64,000 nucleotides of DNA, taken from assembly GCF_001708935.1 (NCBI RefSeq), contig NZ_MASI01000004.1, forward strand, positions 62,001-126,000, in the 5' to 3' direction. Below the pieces are notes generated by a model. That model saw nothing but the letters and a program-made list of their open reading frames with translations. It ran no database searches and was not told the DNA's origin. This document shows positions 24,925-36,112 of the stretch, piece by piece. The stretch is from Methyloligella halotolerans. GTDB lineage: Bacteria > Pseudomonadota > Alphaproteobacteria > Rhizobiales > Methyloligellaceae. The first letter of the stretch is position 1. Every line of letters starts with the position of its first letter. A program made the position numbers and the translations under genes.

Positions 24925-25851
24925 CTACCGGCCCTCGACCTTGGTCCAGCTGTCGTCAGGATTGAAGCTGTCGATCTCGCTTGCGGCCGTTTCGGTGTCG
25001 TCGCCCAGATCCTTCTCGTAGACGACGCCCTTGTGATTGACCATGAAGGTCATCACGCCCGAATTTCCGTATTCGGCCGGGTAGGCCAGGAGCCCGAACC
25101 CGCCGATCATCCGCCCGTCCACGACGTAGTCGAATGCGCCCCCCGGGGCGTCGGCCCCTTGCCGCGTCAGGATGCGATAGTAATAACCGTGATAGGGAAT
25201 CGGCGTGCCACCGAGCGCATAGCCCTCCTTGGCCGCCTCAGCGAAGAGCGTGCCAAGCGGGCTCTCCGGCGCGCCTTCAGCGCTCGGCCAATAGAGCCCG
25301 TCCTTCCGCCCCTGGGCGCTCACGATGCGTTGCGCGTAGGCGGCCGGCTGCCGACCGTCCAGATCGAGGGCGGCGTAGTCGTTTTGGGCCTGCACATAGG
25401 CGCGGCTCGCCTTGATGGCGCGAAGCTCATTCCGTCCGATGCGGCGCAGCAGGATCTCCTCTTCGCCCGCCGCCGTATCGAACTCCCATTTTCCGTCCTG
25501 TGAGACGACCGGAATCGGGAAGGGCCAATCCTCCTTGCCGAGAACGAGAATCGCCGTGCCGGCGTCCTTCTGCTCCAGCTCGTGCTTCTCTTCATAGGCG
25601 CTGACGAAGGTATCGCGCGTATTCGCGTCCGCAACCGGGTCGCCGGAGCCGATGACCGCCTCTCCCTCCGGCCCCAGAATGGTCACGAGCTTGGCCTTGT
25701 CGCCCTCCTTCGCCGCAGCGACCAGGGCCTCCACCGCATCTTTCGGCGTCTCGAAGGCTTGCTGCGCGTTTGCGGCGCTGCTGGCGAGCAGCAGCAAGGA
25801 TGCCCCGAAGCACCCCGCCATCACCCGCACCAACCGGAACTCCTGAACCAT
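24925..25851 (-). CDS. Secreted DUF2950-family protein
   Basis: From the ATG at 25851 (GGAGG seven bases upstream) there are 308 residues with a signal peptide (VMAGCFGASLLLLASSAANA). Family segments include FETPKDAVEALVAAAKEGD, DPVADANTRDTF, GTLFAEAAKEGYALG and a YGNSGVMTFMVNHKGVVYEK end. DUF2950 proteins are periplasmic and usually encoded after a DUF3300 gene, as here. A start at 25878 would overlap the DUF3300 stop by ATGA, so it remains possible. Confidence 0.87.
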   Translation of the reverse strand: MVQEFRLVRVMAGCFGASLLLLASSAANAQQAFETPKDAVEALVAAAKEGDKAKLVTILGPEGEAVIGSGDPVADANTRDTFVSAYEEKHELEQKDAGTAILVLGKEDWPFPIPVVSQDGKWEFDTAAGEEEILLRRIGRNELRAIKASRAYVQAQNDYAALDLDGRQPAAYAQRIVSAQGRKDGLYWPSAEGAPESPLGTLFAEAAKEGYALGGTPIPYHGYYYRILTRQGADAPGGAFDYVVDGRMIGGFGLLAYPAEYGNSGVMTFMVNHKGVVYEKDLGDDTETAASEIDSFNPDDSWTKVEGR

Positions 25852-25874
25852 CGCTCGACCTCCGACCCGTTCGA

Positions 25875-27419
25875 TCATCTACGCCGGCGTCCGCCGCCCA
25901 TATGTCCGCCACCCATGCGTCCGCCGCCTCTGAAGGACATATCCCTGGCGCTGCGTCCGCCGAGACTCGACCGGCCGCGGTCCGAGAAATCCCGGGCCAT
26001 GCTGCCGTCGCGCCTGTCGAAGGCGTTGACGGAAGGCCGGTTGGCCGGCCTCTGGATATCCGGCTTCTGGATGTTCGGTTTCTTGATATCCGGCTTGTTG
26101 GCCAAGTTTGGTTTGTTGGCGAGGTTTGGTTTGCCGTCGCCGCCCGGCTTCCTGTCCTGCAGCGCCCCTTGCAGCTGACCGGCCGTGGGCCGCTTGTCGC
26201 CGAGATTGGGCGTGTTGTTGCCAAGCCGTCCGCCGTCGGCGCCGCTTCCCGCGCCGGGCCTGTTCTTCAGCTCGTTCTCCAGATCGCCGACGCTCGGACG
26301 CTTGTCGCCAGTGCCGGAGAGCCCGTCGCCGCGGCTGCCGAGATCGCCCTTCTTGTCGGCAAGATCACCCTTGGAAAAGTCGCCCTGGGAGAATTTGTTG
26401 CGGACGTCGGTGTTGTTGTAGTTCACACCGGCCCGGTGGTCGGAATCGTGGTGCCAGTTCTGCACGTCGACATTGTTCTTGTTGATGTTGACGTTGCGAT
26501 TGAAGTTCTGGTTCACGTTCACGTGGATGTCGCCGCCGTGCCAGTTGAAGCCGTCGCCCCAGATGGCGTTGCCGATGGCGAAGCCCGCGCTCCACGCGAG
26601 GCCCGTAGCCAGCGCGCCGCCGAAGATGTAGCCCGGCGGCGGAGCGAAATAATAGGGCGGATAGTCCGGATAAGGCCAAGCGCCATAAACCACCGATGGC
26701 TGGTAATAGGGCACGTAGACTGTCTCGGGGTTGGTCGGCTCGATGACGATCACCTGCTGTGGCGCCGGCACGGCCGGGGCAGGAGCTTGAGAGCCCGAAG
26801 GGGCCGGCGCGGCGGCGGGAGCCTGATCGGTCTCCGCCGGCTGCGTCACCTTCACCGTCTGCTGCTCGTTCGACTCGAGCTTGCCGTTCTCCTTCGCGAC
26901 CGCGCGCAGATGCTGCACGGCGTTCATGACGTCGGCCTGCTGCGCCAGCACCGCGTCGCCGAGCTTCGACGTCCAGTCGAGATCCTTGTTCATCATGTTC
27001 AGGACGTCGGGCACCTCGACGAGCGCCTTGATGCTGTTGTCCCAGGTCTGGGTGCCGAGCGCTTTGTCGAGCGCGTCGCCCTTCAGGTCCTTGTTCTGCT
27101 CCAGCCAGCGCGCCGCCTGGACCACTTCCAGCGGATAGGTCGAGGCGATCAGAACCTGAGCGAGCAGCGGATCGGGATAGAGCGCGATCGGAGCCACGAG
27201 CTGATCGAGCTGGGCCGCGTCGAGGAGCTGCGAGGATTGCTGGCCGTCCGAGGCCTGGCCGTTCTGCGACTGCTCGTTCTGCGTTCCGGCCTGAACCTGG
27301 CTCGCCGCGTCGCCCGCGGAGTTCGCCGGCGCGTCCTGCGCGAAGGAGGAGCCCGTCGCCGCCAGCACGAAGGCCATGCCCAGGAGGACGGAAAGACTGC
27401 GCTTCGGGCTCTCGATCAT
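25875..27419 (-). CDS. Secreted DUF3300-family protein
   Basis: The 514-residue protein has a signal peptide (LLGMAFVLAATGSSFA). The DUF3300 domain follows: QLDQLVAPIALYPDPLLAQ, EVVQAARWLEQ and KALVEVPDVLNMMN. Then come a Pro/Ala-rich linker, YVPYYQPSVVYGAWPYPDYP, and a long Asn/Gly/Lys-rich low-complexity C terminus ending in Gly/Arg repeats. It pairs with DUF2950 downstream. The function is unknown; the Tyr/Pro-rich segment suggests a surface or cell-wall role. Confidence 0.88.
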   Translation of the reverse strand: MIESPKRSLSVLLGMAFVLAATGSSFAQDAPANSAGDAASQVQAGTQNEQSQNGQASDGQQSSQLLDAAQLDQLVAPIALYPDPLLAQVLIASTYPLEVVQAARWLEQNKDLKGDALDKALGTQTWDNSIKALVEVPDVLNMMNKDLDWTSKLGDAVLAQQADVMNAVQHLRAVAKENGKLESNEQQTVKVTQPAETDQAPAAAPAPSGSQAPAPAVPAPQQVIVIEPTNPETVYVPYYQPSVVYGAWPYPDYPPYYFAPPPGYIFGGALATGLAWSAGFAIGNAIWGDGFNWHGGDIHVNVNQNFNRNVNINKNNVDVQNWHHDSDHRAGVNYNNTDVRNKFSQGDFSKGDLADKKGDLGSRGDGLSGTGDKRPSVGDLENELKNRPGAGSGADGGRLGNNTPNLGDKRPTAGQLQGALQDRKPGGDGKPNLANKPNLANKPDIKKPNIQKPDIQRPANRPSVNAFDRRDGSMARDFSDRGRSSLGGRSARDMSFRGGGRMGGGHMGGGRRRR

Positions 27420-27685
27420 GCTCCCATCCTCTACGTCTCATCCCAGACGAAAGTGTCTAAGCGACACCGTTTATTGCCGGCAATCATGGCACAAAGCGGA
27501 TGCCCTTAGAAAAGCGGAATCCGTTTCGTGGTAAGCGCTATCGTAAGGCTGGCAGAAAAGCCTCACCCGCCGCTCAATTGTGCACGATTATCACGCAAGG
27601 CTCGCCGCGTTCTGCTCATCTGAGGTATTCTCCCACCATATTTTCTGACCGGCTCGGGAGGCCGGTGGAGCGAGGGGGGAGTGCA

Positions 27686-28699
27686 ATGGGCGAGATTCGG
27701 CGCTCCAAGAGTCCGTGCAGGAAAACCTGGCGGAGCAGGCTGGCTGCCACTCTGGCGCTGGCGGCGCTTTTGGGACTGGCCGTGCCGTCTGAAGACGCAC
27801 AGGCCGCCGAGGGCGCGACCGGTATCTATCTGCTGGGCTCCAAGACCACGATGGCGGGCTATCTGCCGCCGCCCGGCACCTATTTCCTCGACTACAACTA
27901 CTATTATTCCGGCAGCACCAACTTCACGCTCAACGCGGCAGGGTTCGAGCTGGAAGGCGGCGTCGACGCCGACGCCTATTACAACCTCCTCACGCCCATG
28001 TGGGTCGCCCCGGGCGAAGTACTGGGCGGCAATATCGCCTTTCTGATGCTGACGCCCATCGGTTGGAAGGACACCGAGGCGGGTGTCGCCGTCCCGCTCG
28101 AACAGCTCAATCTCACACTGCGCGCCGACAAGCAGGACGAGGAGACCCGCTTCGGCGATCCTGTGCCGGGCGTGAATATCGGCTGGCACGAGGGCAACTG
28201 GCACTGGACCGTCGGCGGCTTGGTGAACGTGCCGATCGGCTATTGGAAGCGCGGCAATCTCGCCAATATCGGCTTCAACCGCTGGGCCTTCGACGTCAAC
28301 GGCGCCTTCACCTGGCTCAATCCGGAGATCGGCCTGGAGATCTCCAGCGCCGCAGGCTTCACCTTCAACGTCGAGAATCCAGACACCGACTATAAGACCG
28401 GCACCGAGTTCCACTATGAGTTCGCCGTGGTGCAGAACTTCTCCAAGGCCTTTGGCATCGGCCTGAACGGCTATTTCTACGATCAGGTCACGGGCGATAG
28501 TGGCCAGGGCGCGCGCCTGGGCCCCTTCGAAGGCCGTGTGGCGGCGCTGGGTCCCGTGGCCAACTTCAATTTCAATCTTGGCGAGCTTCCCGTCTCGACC
28601 AGCCTGAAATACTTCCATGAGTTCGACGTGAAGAACCGACTGGAAGGCGATGCCGGCTTCCTGACAGTGACCCTGCCGCTCTCCGTACCGAAGCCGTAG
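27686..28699 (+). CDS. SphA-like outer-membrane protein (phenol MetA degradation family)
   Basis: From the ATG at 27686 (GAGGGGGGA upstream) there are 337 residues with a signal peptide ending near AQAAEG. The mature protein is a predicted beta-barrel with alternating aromatic strands (YFLDYNYYYSG, WVAPGEVLGGNIAFLMLTP, NWHWTVGGLVNVPIGYW) and ends in a strand. It matches the 'protein involved in meta-pathway of phenol degradation' family of outer-membrane channels. No catabolic genes are adjacent, so the substrate is unknown. Confidence 0.82.
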   Translation: MGEIRRSKSPCRKTWRSRLAATLALAALLGLAVPSEDAQAAEGATGIYLLGSKTTMAGYLPPPGTYFLDYNYYYSGSTNFTLNAAGFELEGGVDADAYYNLLTPMWVAPGEVLGGNIAFLMLTPIGWKDTEAGVAVPLEQLNLTLRADKQDEETRFGDPVPGVNIGWHEGNWHWTVGGLVNVPIGYWKRGNLANIGFNRWAFDVNGAFTWLNPEIGLEISSAAGFTFNVENPDTDYKTGTEFHYEFAVVQNFSKAFGIGLNGYFYDQVTGDSGQGARLGPFEGRVAALGPVANFNFNLGELPVSTSLKYFHEFDVKNRLEGDAGFLTVTLPLSVPKP

Positions 28700-28716
28700 G
28701 GGCACTGAGCTAAGGC

Positions 28717-29453
28717 TTACGCGACCCACAGGGCGAGGGCGAGACACACTGCCAGCGCGATGAGGCATGCGATGCCGATGCCGAGCATCCACTTCCCGCC
28801 GCGCGCAAGATCGGCGGCGCGCATCTCCTCGGACTTGGTGCTGATGACGAAGCTCTGGCCTCTCTTCGGCTTGGCGCCGATCGCGCCATCTCCGGTGACG
28901 CCGAGGACGTAGATCGGAGCATCGAGCGGAAGCTGAACCTCCGAATAGCGAAACCCATGGGTTTGCTCGTTGCGGGTCAAGGCATTGATGGCAGCCACGG
29001 CGAAGCCGCCTTCGCTTCCGCCTTCATAGGGCTCGTAACGCTCTACCGCGGAGATACCCTCCACCGTCGCCTCTTCCGGCCGGACCAACACCGCGCCGCT
29101 GTCATCGACGACCTCGAAAGCCGCGCAGGCTGTGACGCTCTCCAGGGTCTCGTTGCCCCGGACGCGCTGGCGCCTACCGTTGCTGTCGGACCTGTAATAG
29201 CTGTATTCGCGCAAGACCGTAGCGACGTAGTGGGCGCAAGGACTCTGGGAGAGATGCCCAGTCACGGGCGCGGCACAGCGGAGCGTCCCCTTGACCTCAA
29301 CCAGCGTCCCCGCTGGCAGGTCCGCGACCGTGCCGGCGGGCACCGTCTCCGTCGCCAGCATGAGGCCGCGTCGCGGCGCTTCGCGTGCCATAACCAGAGG
29401 AAAATACATGCGGCGACGGCGAGCACGCCGGCCAGGACCAAAAGCGCAACCAT
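28717..29453 (-). pseudogene. GIDE/Mulan-domain membrane protein, frameshifted
   Basis: With one G added near 29366 the frame gives 245 residues. They comprise an N-terminal membrane segment (VALLVLAGVLAVAACIFLWL), the GIDE domain (GTLVEVKGTLRCAAP, YYRSDSNGRRQRV, YVLGVTGDGAIGAK) and a C-terminal segment (MLGIGIACLIALAVCLALAL). As sequenced, the N-terminal membrane segment is in a different frame from the rest. This domain layout matches bacterial relatives of mitochondrial MUL1/GIDE without the RING finger. Their role is unknown. Confidence 0.75.
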
Positions 29454-29781
29454 CACACCCCCCGACGCACTCAGATATTTTGCAGCGCGGATGATTGGGC
29501 CTAAGCCAAGAAGACGTCAATTGGAATATTTGAAGTTCCGGCGGCCTGGGTAATAGAAGGAATAGATAGACAGATATGTCGATGGAAAGACTGATAAATC
29601 CGGCTCCATGTCAAATTTATCGTACCTCTATACGTATCGTTCGCCATCCAATGAGGCCCGGGCACCTCTCATCGGGCGCCCACGTATTGCTGCCCCCATC
29701 AGACTAGGCTAATGGGTCGCGACGATCCCAGCCCTTCAAATCCGCTGCGCCCCTCGTAAGCTCGAACCCGCTCGCAACGCC
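29454..29781. other. Intergenic region before the ABC-F gene
   Basis: This 328-bp stretch between divergent genes is more AT-rich in its middle (29560-29640) and should hold the promoters of both. I see no repeat, RNA gene or coding frame worth naming. Confidence 0.4.
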
Positions 29782-31638
<1,857 letters not shown>

Positions 31639-31665
31639 CCTCGCAACTTACGCCCAAAGCAAAAC

Positions 31666-31687
31666 GGGCGCCCCGATCGGAGCGCCC
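31666..31687. terminator. Bidirectional hairpin terminator
   Basis: A near-perfect 22-base hairpin (GGGCGCCCCGATCGGAGCGCCC has one mismatch; loop-free centre) lies between the convergent ABC-F gene and the hydrolase gene. On the minus strand it is followed by GTTTTGCTTT, a fair T-rich tail. Confidence 0.7.
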
Positions 31688-31721
31688 GCAATAAGCCCTT
31701 AGATCTGATCCGGCCGATCCA

Positions 31722-32606
31722 TCACTTCTGATCGTTCAGGAAATTGATGACTGCATCGGCGATGTGATCCGGCTGTTCCGGAAGCATGGCGTGACCCATG
31801 TTCGGAAAGGCCACCAGCCGCGCATTCGGGCGGTTTGAGACGAAATCGAACGCGTTCTGAGGCGGTGCGATCTTATCCTGCAGTCCCTGGACCACCAGCG
31901 CCGGCGCGGTGCCGCCATTGAACAGCGGCTTGAAATCCGTGCGCTCGGCCGCTTTCGTCTGCAGCTCCGCCGTCTTCGTGTGCCAGCCGTCGAGAAAGGC
32001 CTCCGGGCTGTTGCCAGGCGCGAACATCGAGTTCATCACCGCCTCGCGATGCTCCTCCGGCGAAAGCTTCGGATCGTACATCTTTTCGAATTCCGCCCAG
32101 GTCGCCTTGCTGGGCTGGATCTCGCCGCCGGCGGCGAGCAGCATGAGACCGATCACCCGGTCCGGCTGGAGCGACGAGACGGTCCGCGAGACGCGGTTGC
32201 CGAAGTTCTGGCCGAGCATGAAGACGTTCTCCAGACCCAGCTGGTCGGCAACCATCCAGACGTCGTTGCCGAGGTCCTGCAGCTTCACGGTCTCCATCGG
32301 GCCGGTGCTCTCGCCGATCCCGCGCGGATTGATGAGGACCACGTGATAGCCGGCCTTCGCCACGCTGTTGCCCAGCGCCTCGAAATCCTGTGCCGGCCGC
32401 CCGAGCGACGGATGCATGAGGACAGTCTGGCCTTCGCCGCGCTCAAAGATCTCGATGTGGACATCGCCCTTGTCGATCATCTTCCGCGACCAGCCCTCGA
32501 GCGATGCGCCGAAGGCGGTGCCGGCGGGGACGATCGCGAGCAGAGCGATCGCGACGGCGTACAACAGCGAAGCCGAAGTCCGCTGGCGAATTCGATGAAA
32601 TGGCAT
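31722..32606 (-). CDS. Secreted alpha/beta-hydrolase-fold protein with altered nucleophile
   Basis: The 294-residue protein has a signal peptide (SLLYAVAIALLAIVPAGTA) and a standard hydrolase fold: VLMHPSLGRPAQDF, VVLINPRGIGES, LVVQGLQDKIAP and NMGHAMLPEQP. The elbow reads MLGQNFGNRV, so Asn134 sits where Ser, Cys or Asp is the nucleophile. The Asp and His of the triad seem present. It may be non-catalytic, or the true nucleophile may be elsewhere. The start at 32606 fits the signal peptide. Confidence 0.82.
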   Translation of the reverse strand: MPFHRIRQRTSASLLYAVAIALLAIVPAGTAFGASLEGWSRKMIDKGDVHIEIFERGEGQTVLMHPSLGRPAQDFEALGNSVAKAGYHVVLINPRGIGESTGPMETVKLQDLGNDVWMVADQLGLENVFMLGQNFGNRVSRTVSSLQPDRVIGLMLLAAGGEIQPSKATWAEFEKMYDPKLSPEEHREAVMNSMFAPGNSPEAFLDGWHTKTAELQTKAAERTDFKPLFNGGTAPALVVQGLQDKIAPPQNAFDFVSNRPNARLVAFPNMGHAMLPEQPDHIADAVINFLNDQK

Positions 32607-32768
32607 GGGTCTTCCTTATTGCGATCGCGCTTATGCTTCTGCGCTCGGGAAAATCGGCGAGTTGATGCGAACAGCTAACACTGCGCGATGACGTGAAATC
32701 CACCAACCGCCGGGCGAGCGCGGGTGCCCGCAGGCAAGACGGCTGGTCCGGCCGCCGGCCGGGGTGTG

Positions 32769-33137
32769 CTAATGGGCCTTGGGGGCCTCGACGCAGTTCT
32801 CGAAGGTCATGGTCTCGTCCGGCCCTTCAGTGACGAAGGCCGTGTTGCCCTTGTTCCAGAACACGAAGCTCTCGTCCGCATTGGCGTAGCGCGCGCCGGA
32901 GCCGGAGATCACCTGGGGTAGGCTCATGCTGCGCCCGTCCGAGAGCGTGAGGTCGACTTTGTCTTCATAGAACATCGCGTCGATCGACTTGTCCGCATCG
33001 CATTTGAACACGACCTCGGCGATCGGCTTGGCGTCGTCCGCGGCTTCCGCGTTGGACGGCATCGCTCCCGTCAGGGCCATAGCCGCCGCCGCGGCAGCGG
33101 TCAGGGAAAGGGTGGATGTCCGGATCGCTTTACGCAT
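32769..33137 (-). CDS. MliC-like lysozyme inhibitor, secreted
   Basis: From the ATG at 33137 (AAGGAG eight bases before) there are 122 residues with a signal peptide (RTSTLSLTAAAAAAMALTG). The MliC/PliC domain follows: VVFKCDADKSIDAMFYEDKV, LSLPQV-like MSLPQVISGSGARYANADE, and FVTEGPDETMTFENC. These proteins block C-type lysozymes in the periplasm. The two Cys (KCD and ENC) could form the conserved disulphide. There is no lipobox, so it is periplasmic rather than a lipoprotein. Confidence 0.85.
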   Translation of the reverse strand: MRKAIRTSTLSLTAAAAAAMALTGAMPSNAEAADDAKPIAEVVFKCDADKSIDAMFYEDKVDLTLSDGRSMSLPQVISGSGARYANADESFVFWNKGNTAFVTEGPDETMTFENCVEAPKAH

Positions 33138-33247
33138 ACATGTCTCCTTAAGCCTCAAGTCGAGCCGCCACTGATCGATGGAATAGTGCAGAATGGCCGT
33201 GCCGAGTTAAAGATCTCATCCCAGAACCGATCAGATCGAGAGTACCG

Positions 33248-33688
33248 ATGCACTGTATGTATCCAGCCGAAATCGAAGGCTCCGAAGGCGACTATGTCGC
33301 GACCTTTCGCGATCTGCCCGAGGCCAAGGGGTGCGGCCCCACGCGGGAGAAGGCGATAAAGAAGGCGCGAAAAGCCCTCGATGCCGCGCTCCGCCACCGC
33401 ATGAAGGAGGGAGAGCCTCTGCCGCCTCCCAGCAAGGCCCAGATCCGAGAGATCCTGGTGACGCCGTTCGCCGAGATGGCCGCCAAATCGCTGATCGTCC
33501 GAACCTGTCAGGCCAGCGGCCTCAAGAGGGCGGACCTCGCCCGCCATCTCGGCCTGAAGAAGAAGGCGCTCAAGAAGCTCCTGGACCCGAACCACGAAAG
33601 CTCCATCGCGGAGATCGAAACGGCGCTCCGCGGTTTCGGCTACGAGCTGGCTGTCGGCTGCTTCTCACAACGGGAGCTGCAGCCTTAA
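33248..33688 (+). CDS. HicB-like orphan antitoxin (chromosomal)
   Basis: The 146-residue protein opens MHCMYPAEIEGSEGDYVATF, then RDLPEAKGCG and EKAIKKARKALDAAL, the HicB domain. A helix-turn-helix follows (LKRADLARHLGLKKKALKKLL). It is clearly related to the element-borne protein at 10900-11433, including the shared opening and the HTH spacing. There is no HicA gene on either side. It may be a stand-alone repressor or an antitoxin for a HicA elsewhere. Confidence 0.82.
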   Translation: MHCMYPAEIEGSEGDYVATFRDLPEAKGCGPTREKAIKKARKALDAALRHRMKEGEPLPPPSKAQIREILVTPFAEMAAKSLIVRTCQASGLKRADLARHLGLKKKALKKLLDPNHESSIAEIETALRGFGYELAVGCFSQRELQP

Positions 33689-34147
33689 ACGCGGCAGGGT
33701 TGGTGGTGTCGGCCATCCGCTCGGCGCGGCTCACTTCGGCCCCATGCCCCAATGGCGTTGGGCATGGAAAATGCCGATTCGCTCAGAATGGCCCGGCGGT
33801 AATGTTGGCTTCAACCGGGCGAGGCCTCGAACATGGCGAGCCTGTGCAAAACAGCCCCTGCCGCAACAGGTGAGGGTACCAGCCTAAGGCCAGACTCTTG
33901 CGAGGAAATAGATGGCCGCCCCTCAAAACCTGTCCACAGGCCGGGGGGAAATCCGCAACCCATCGTTGCGGCAGTAGTGCCGCTATCCTCTTTCAACTAG
34001 CCTCGAAATTGAGGTTGCCTGCCGCTGAGTCGTTGGGGCGGGCCTGTGTTGGTTCTGCGTTGTAGATGTGGATGCGGCCCGGGCACGCTCGCCAGACGAG
34101 CGACACAAATCAGGCCTTGGGCCGCTTGTAAGCGGGGAGAGGCCATT
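33689..34147. other. Intergenic region before bactofilin gene
   Basis: No convincing gene is seen in this 459-bp stretch. A hairpin at 33742-33767 (CCATGCCC and GGGCATGG arms) lies 54 bp after the HicB-like stop and may be its terminator. The region before 34148 should hold the bactofilin promoter, but I cannot pick one. Confidence 0.4.
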
Positions 34148-34639
34148 ATGGCAGATAACGCGTTTCGGCCGGAGGACAACGGGGCCTATATCGGGCCCGG
34201 CGTGACCTTCAAGGGCGAGATCTCAGGTCCAGAAAAGATTGTCGTAGAGGGCATCGTCGAGGGGGACATCACGGCGGGTTCGCTTCATATCGGGCCTAAC
34301 GGCTCGGTGAAGGGCAACGTGGTGGCGACCGAGGCCGATGTGGAGGGCACTCTGTCCAGCAACGTGGAGATCAAGGATTTCCTGCTGCTGCGCTCCACGG
34401 GCCGGGTGGAAGGCCAAATCCGCTGCGGCGATTTCCAGGTTGAGCGTGGTGCCGTACTTGCCGGCGATTTCGCTGCCGGCAGTGGCGAGGGCCGGAAGGC
34501 GAAGGCCGAGGCGGGCGCCGACGCGGCGAAGCCGGCACCGAAACCTGCCGATGTGCCCGCGGCGAAATCGGACGATGCATCCGCTGGCGCCGAGGCGGAG
34601 CCGTCGGCCGAAGAGGTTCGCCTGGAGGCGGCCGAGTAG
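34148..34639 (+). CDS. Bactofilin (polymer-forming cytoskeletal protein)
   Basis: The 163-residue protein has the bactofilin beta-helix from about residue 15 to 105, with repeating strands: VTFKGEISGPEKIVVEGIVE, GSVKGNVVATEADVEGTLSS and LRSTGRVEGQIRCGDFQVER. A Pro/Ala/Glu-rich tail follows. Bactofilins self-assemble into non-polar filaments at the membrane and guide cell-wall or stalk synthesis. The ATG at 34148 has a GGGGAGAGG site. A hairpin terminator follows. Confidence 0.92.
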   Translation: MADNAFRPEDNGAYIGPGVTFKGEISGPEKIVVEGIVEGDITAGSLHIGPNGSVKGNVVATEADVEGTLSSNVEIKDFLLLRSTGRVEGQIRCGDFQVERGAVLAGDFAAGSGEGRKAKAEAGADAAKPAPKPADVPAAKSDDASAGAEAEPSAEEVRLEAAE

Positions 34640-34651
34640 AGGAGCCCGCAG

Positions 34652-34676
34652 AGCGGAGCCGCTCAGGGGCTCCGCT
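34652..34676 (+). terminator. Hairpin after bactofilin
   Basis: A perfect 9-bp stem (AGCGGAGCC and GGCTCCGCT) with a 7-base loop begins 13 bp after the bactofilin stop. No T run follows, so it may be a weak or Rho-assisted terminator. Confidence 0.5.
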
Positions 34677-34698
34677 GGACTCCCCTCCGATCCCCCCT

Positions 34699-34761
34699 CA
34701 TGCTGCGACGCACCGTCGAGCCTTGCCGAGAGAGGCGACCGGCGGAACGCGTCGCAGCATG
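34699..34761. promoter_or_regulatory. Long inverted repeat in the leader of the hydrolase gene
   Basis: Perfect 13-bp arms CATGCTGCGACGC (34699-34711) and GCGTCGCAGCATG (34749-34761) flank 37 bases. The second arm ends directly at the Shine-Dalgarno GGAGG of the gene at 34773. It may be an operator dyad or an RNA stem that controls ribosome access. Confidence 0.5.
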
Positions 34762-34772
34762 GAGGATCGATA

Positions 34773-35536
34773 ATGCAGTCCCGCATCTTGGCGGCAGTCG
34801 CCGCGCTATTCTCGGCGGCCATGCTCTTTCCGGCAGCTTCGTTCGCTGGTGAGGACGTTACCTATCAGGTCGATGGCGAAGCCTTCGAGGGCTATCGAGC
34901 TCCGGCCGAGGGTGGCGTGTCGAAGGGTCTCGTCCTCGTTGTGCAGGACTGGGACGGTCTCACCGATTACGAGAAGAAGCGCGCCGATATGCTCAGCGCT
35001 CTGGGCTACGACGCCTTTGCCCTCGATCTTTACGGCAAGGGCAACAGACCGAAGGAGACCGGCGCGCGGAAAGCCGAGATGGAGGGGCTATACGAAGATC
35101 GCCAGCGTATGCGCAAGCTGCTGCTTGGCGGCCTGGCGGAAGCCGGAAGGGATCCGATCAGAAGCGGGTGGTCGTGATGGGCTATTGCTTCGGCGGCGCC
35201 GCCACCCTGGAGCTTGCCGCGTCGGGCGAGGCGAAGGGCATCGCCGGTTATGCGACCTTCCATGGCGGGCTGAACAACCTCCACGGCCAGACCTATCCGA
35301 AGGACACGCCGCCCATCCTGGTGGCCCATGGGGCTCTCGACAGCTCCGTGAGCATGGAGGACGTCGGCCGCCTCTCAGAGGCGCTGGAAGCGTCGGACGT
35401 GACTTACGAGATCGACATCTATTCCGGTGCGCCCCACGGCTTCACCGTGTTCGGCTCCGACGCGTATCAAAAACGCGCCGACGAGAAGTCATGGGACGCC
35501 TTCACCGGCTTCCTGGGAGAGCAGCTCCAAGAGTGA
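34773..35536 (+). pseudogene. Secreted dienelactone hydrolase-family protein, frameshifted
   Basis: With one G added at about 35156 the frame gives 254 residues. They have a signal peptide (AVAALFSAAMLFPAASFA), a dienelactone hydrolase core (GYRAPAEGGVSKGLVLVVQDW, MLSALGYDAFALDLYGKG), the nucleophile elbow VMGYCFGGAA with Cys, and GAPHGFTVFGSDAYQ with the His. The junction would read DPDQKRVVVMGYC. As sequenced, the first frame stops at 35177 before the active site. All catalytic residues (Cys, Asp, His) are intact. The family hydrolyses lactones; the exported location is less usual. Confidence 0.85.
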
Positions 35537-35632
35537 AGCCTCAATGACGAAAGCCTCGGTGGGGAAAGCCGTGGCGACTGACCGATAACCGCTGGTTCAG
35601 GGAGCGGGTACGGTCAATCGGTCAGCCCGGCG

Positions 35633-35869
35633 CTATCGCCGCCGCCCGGAAAGGCGTGCCACATTCCTGCACAGCGACAGGGATGCACCGAGCTCTTCCA
35701 GCTTCAGCCTCATCGCCATCGCTTCGAGCTCGCTTAGGAGCGACTCGGCATATTCCGTGAAATCATTCGCATCGGAATCCGTCGGAGCCCTGCCGGCACC
35801 GCTTGGATTGGCAGTCTCCTGCCAGCGATCGAACGGCTCCTGCAGCGGATCATTCTCTTCGAACTTCAT
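35633..35869 (-). CDS. Small acidic protein of unknown function
   Basis: The 78-residue protein reads MKFEENDPLQEPFDRWQET, then a helix TEYAESLLSELEAMAMRLKL and a basic end SGRRR. I recognise no family. CGGAG precedes the ATG. It is transcribed towards the hydrolase gene and away from the XRE gene. Confidence 0.5.
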   Translation of the reverse strand: MKFEENDPLQEPFDRWQETANPSGAGRAPTDSDANDFTEYAESLLSELEAMAMRLKLEELGASLSLCRNVARLSGRRR

Positions 35870-36112
35870 GACCGGCTCCGAACGCCTTCAGTGGGGGTCG
35901 CAGACGCATCGCAACTCTCCTAAGACGTACAGTGTACGAAGGAAATGTCAAATATTCCCGGCAAGGTCGGGAAGGTTTTCCATCGAACTTCTCAGAACCT
36001 TCGGTTCGTCGGACTAGAAAGCCGATGGAATTTGTCACAATATTGATCGGTCAATTGGGTGCAGGGTGATCGGACCTCCGGTCGTCTAGAGGAAAAGAAG
36101 GAAAACCGCCGA

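Noticed and set aside
25770..27509. Long plus-strand open frame (579 codons) over the DUF3300/DUF2950 genes
   Set aside because: It is antisense to two recognisable secreted-protein genes and consists of low-complexity Arg/Val/Gly sequence without a ribosome site.
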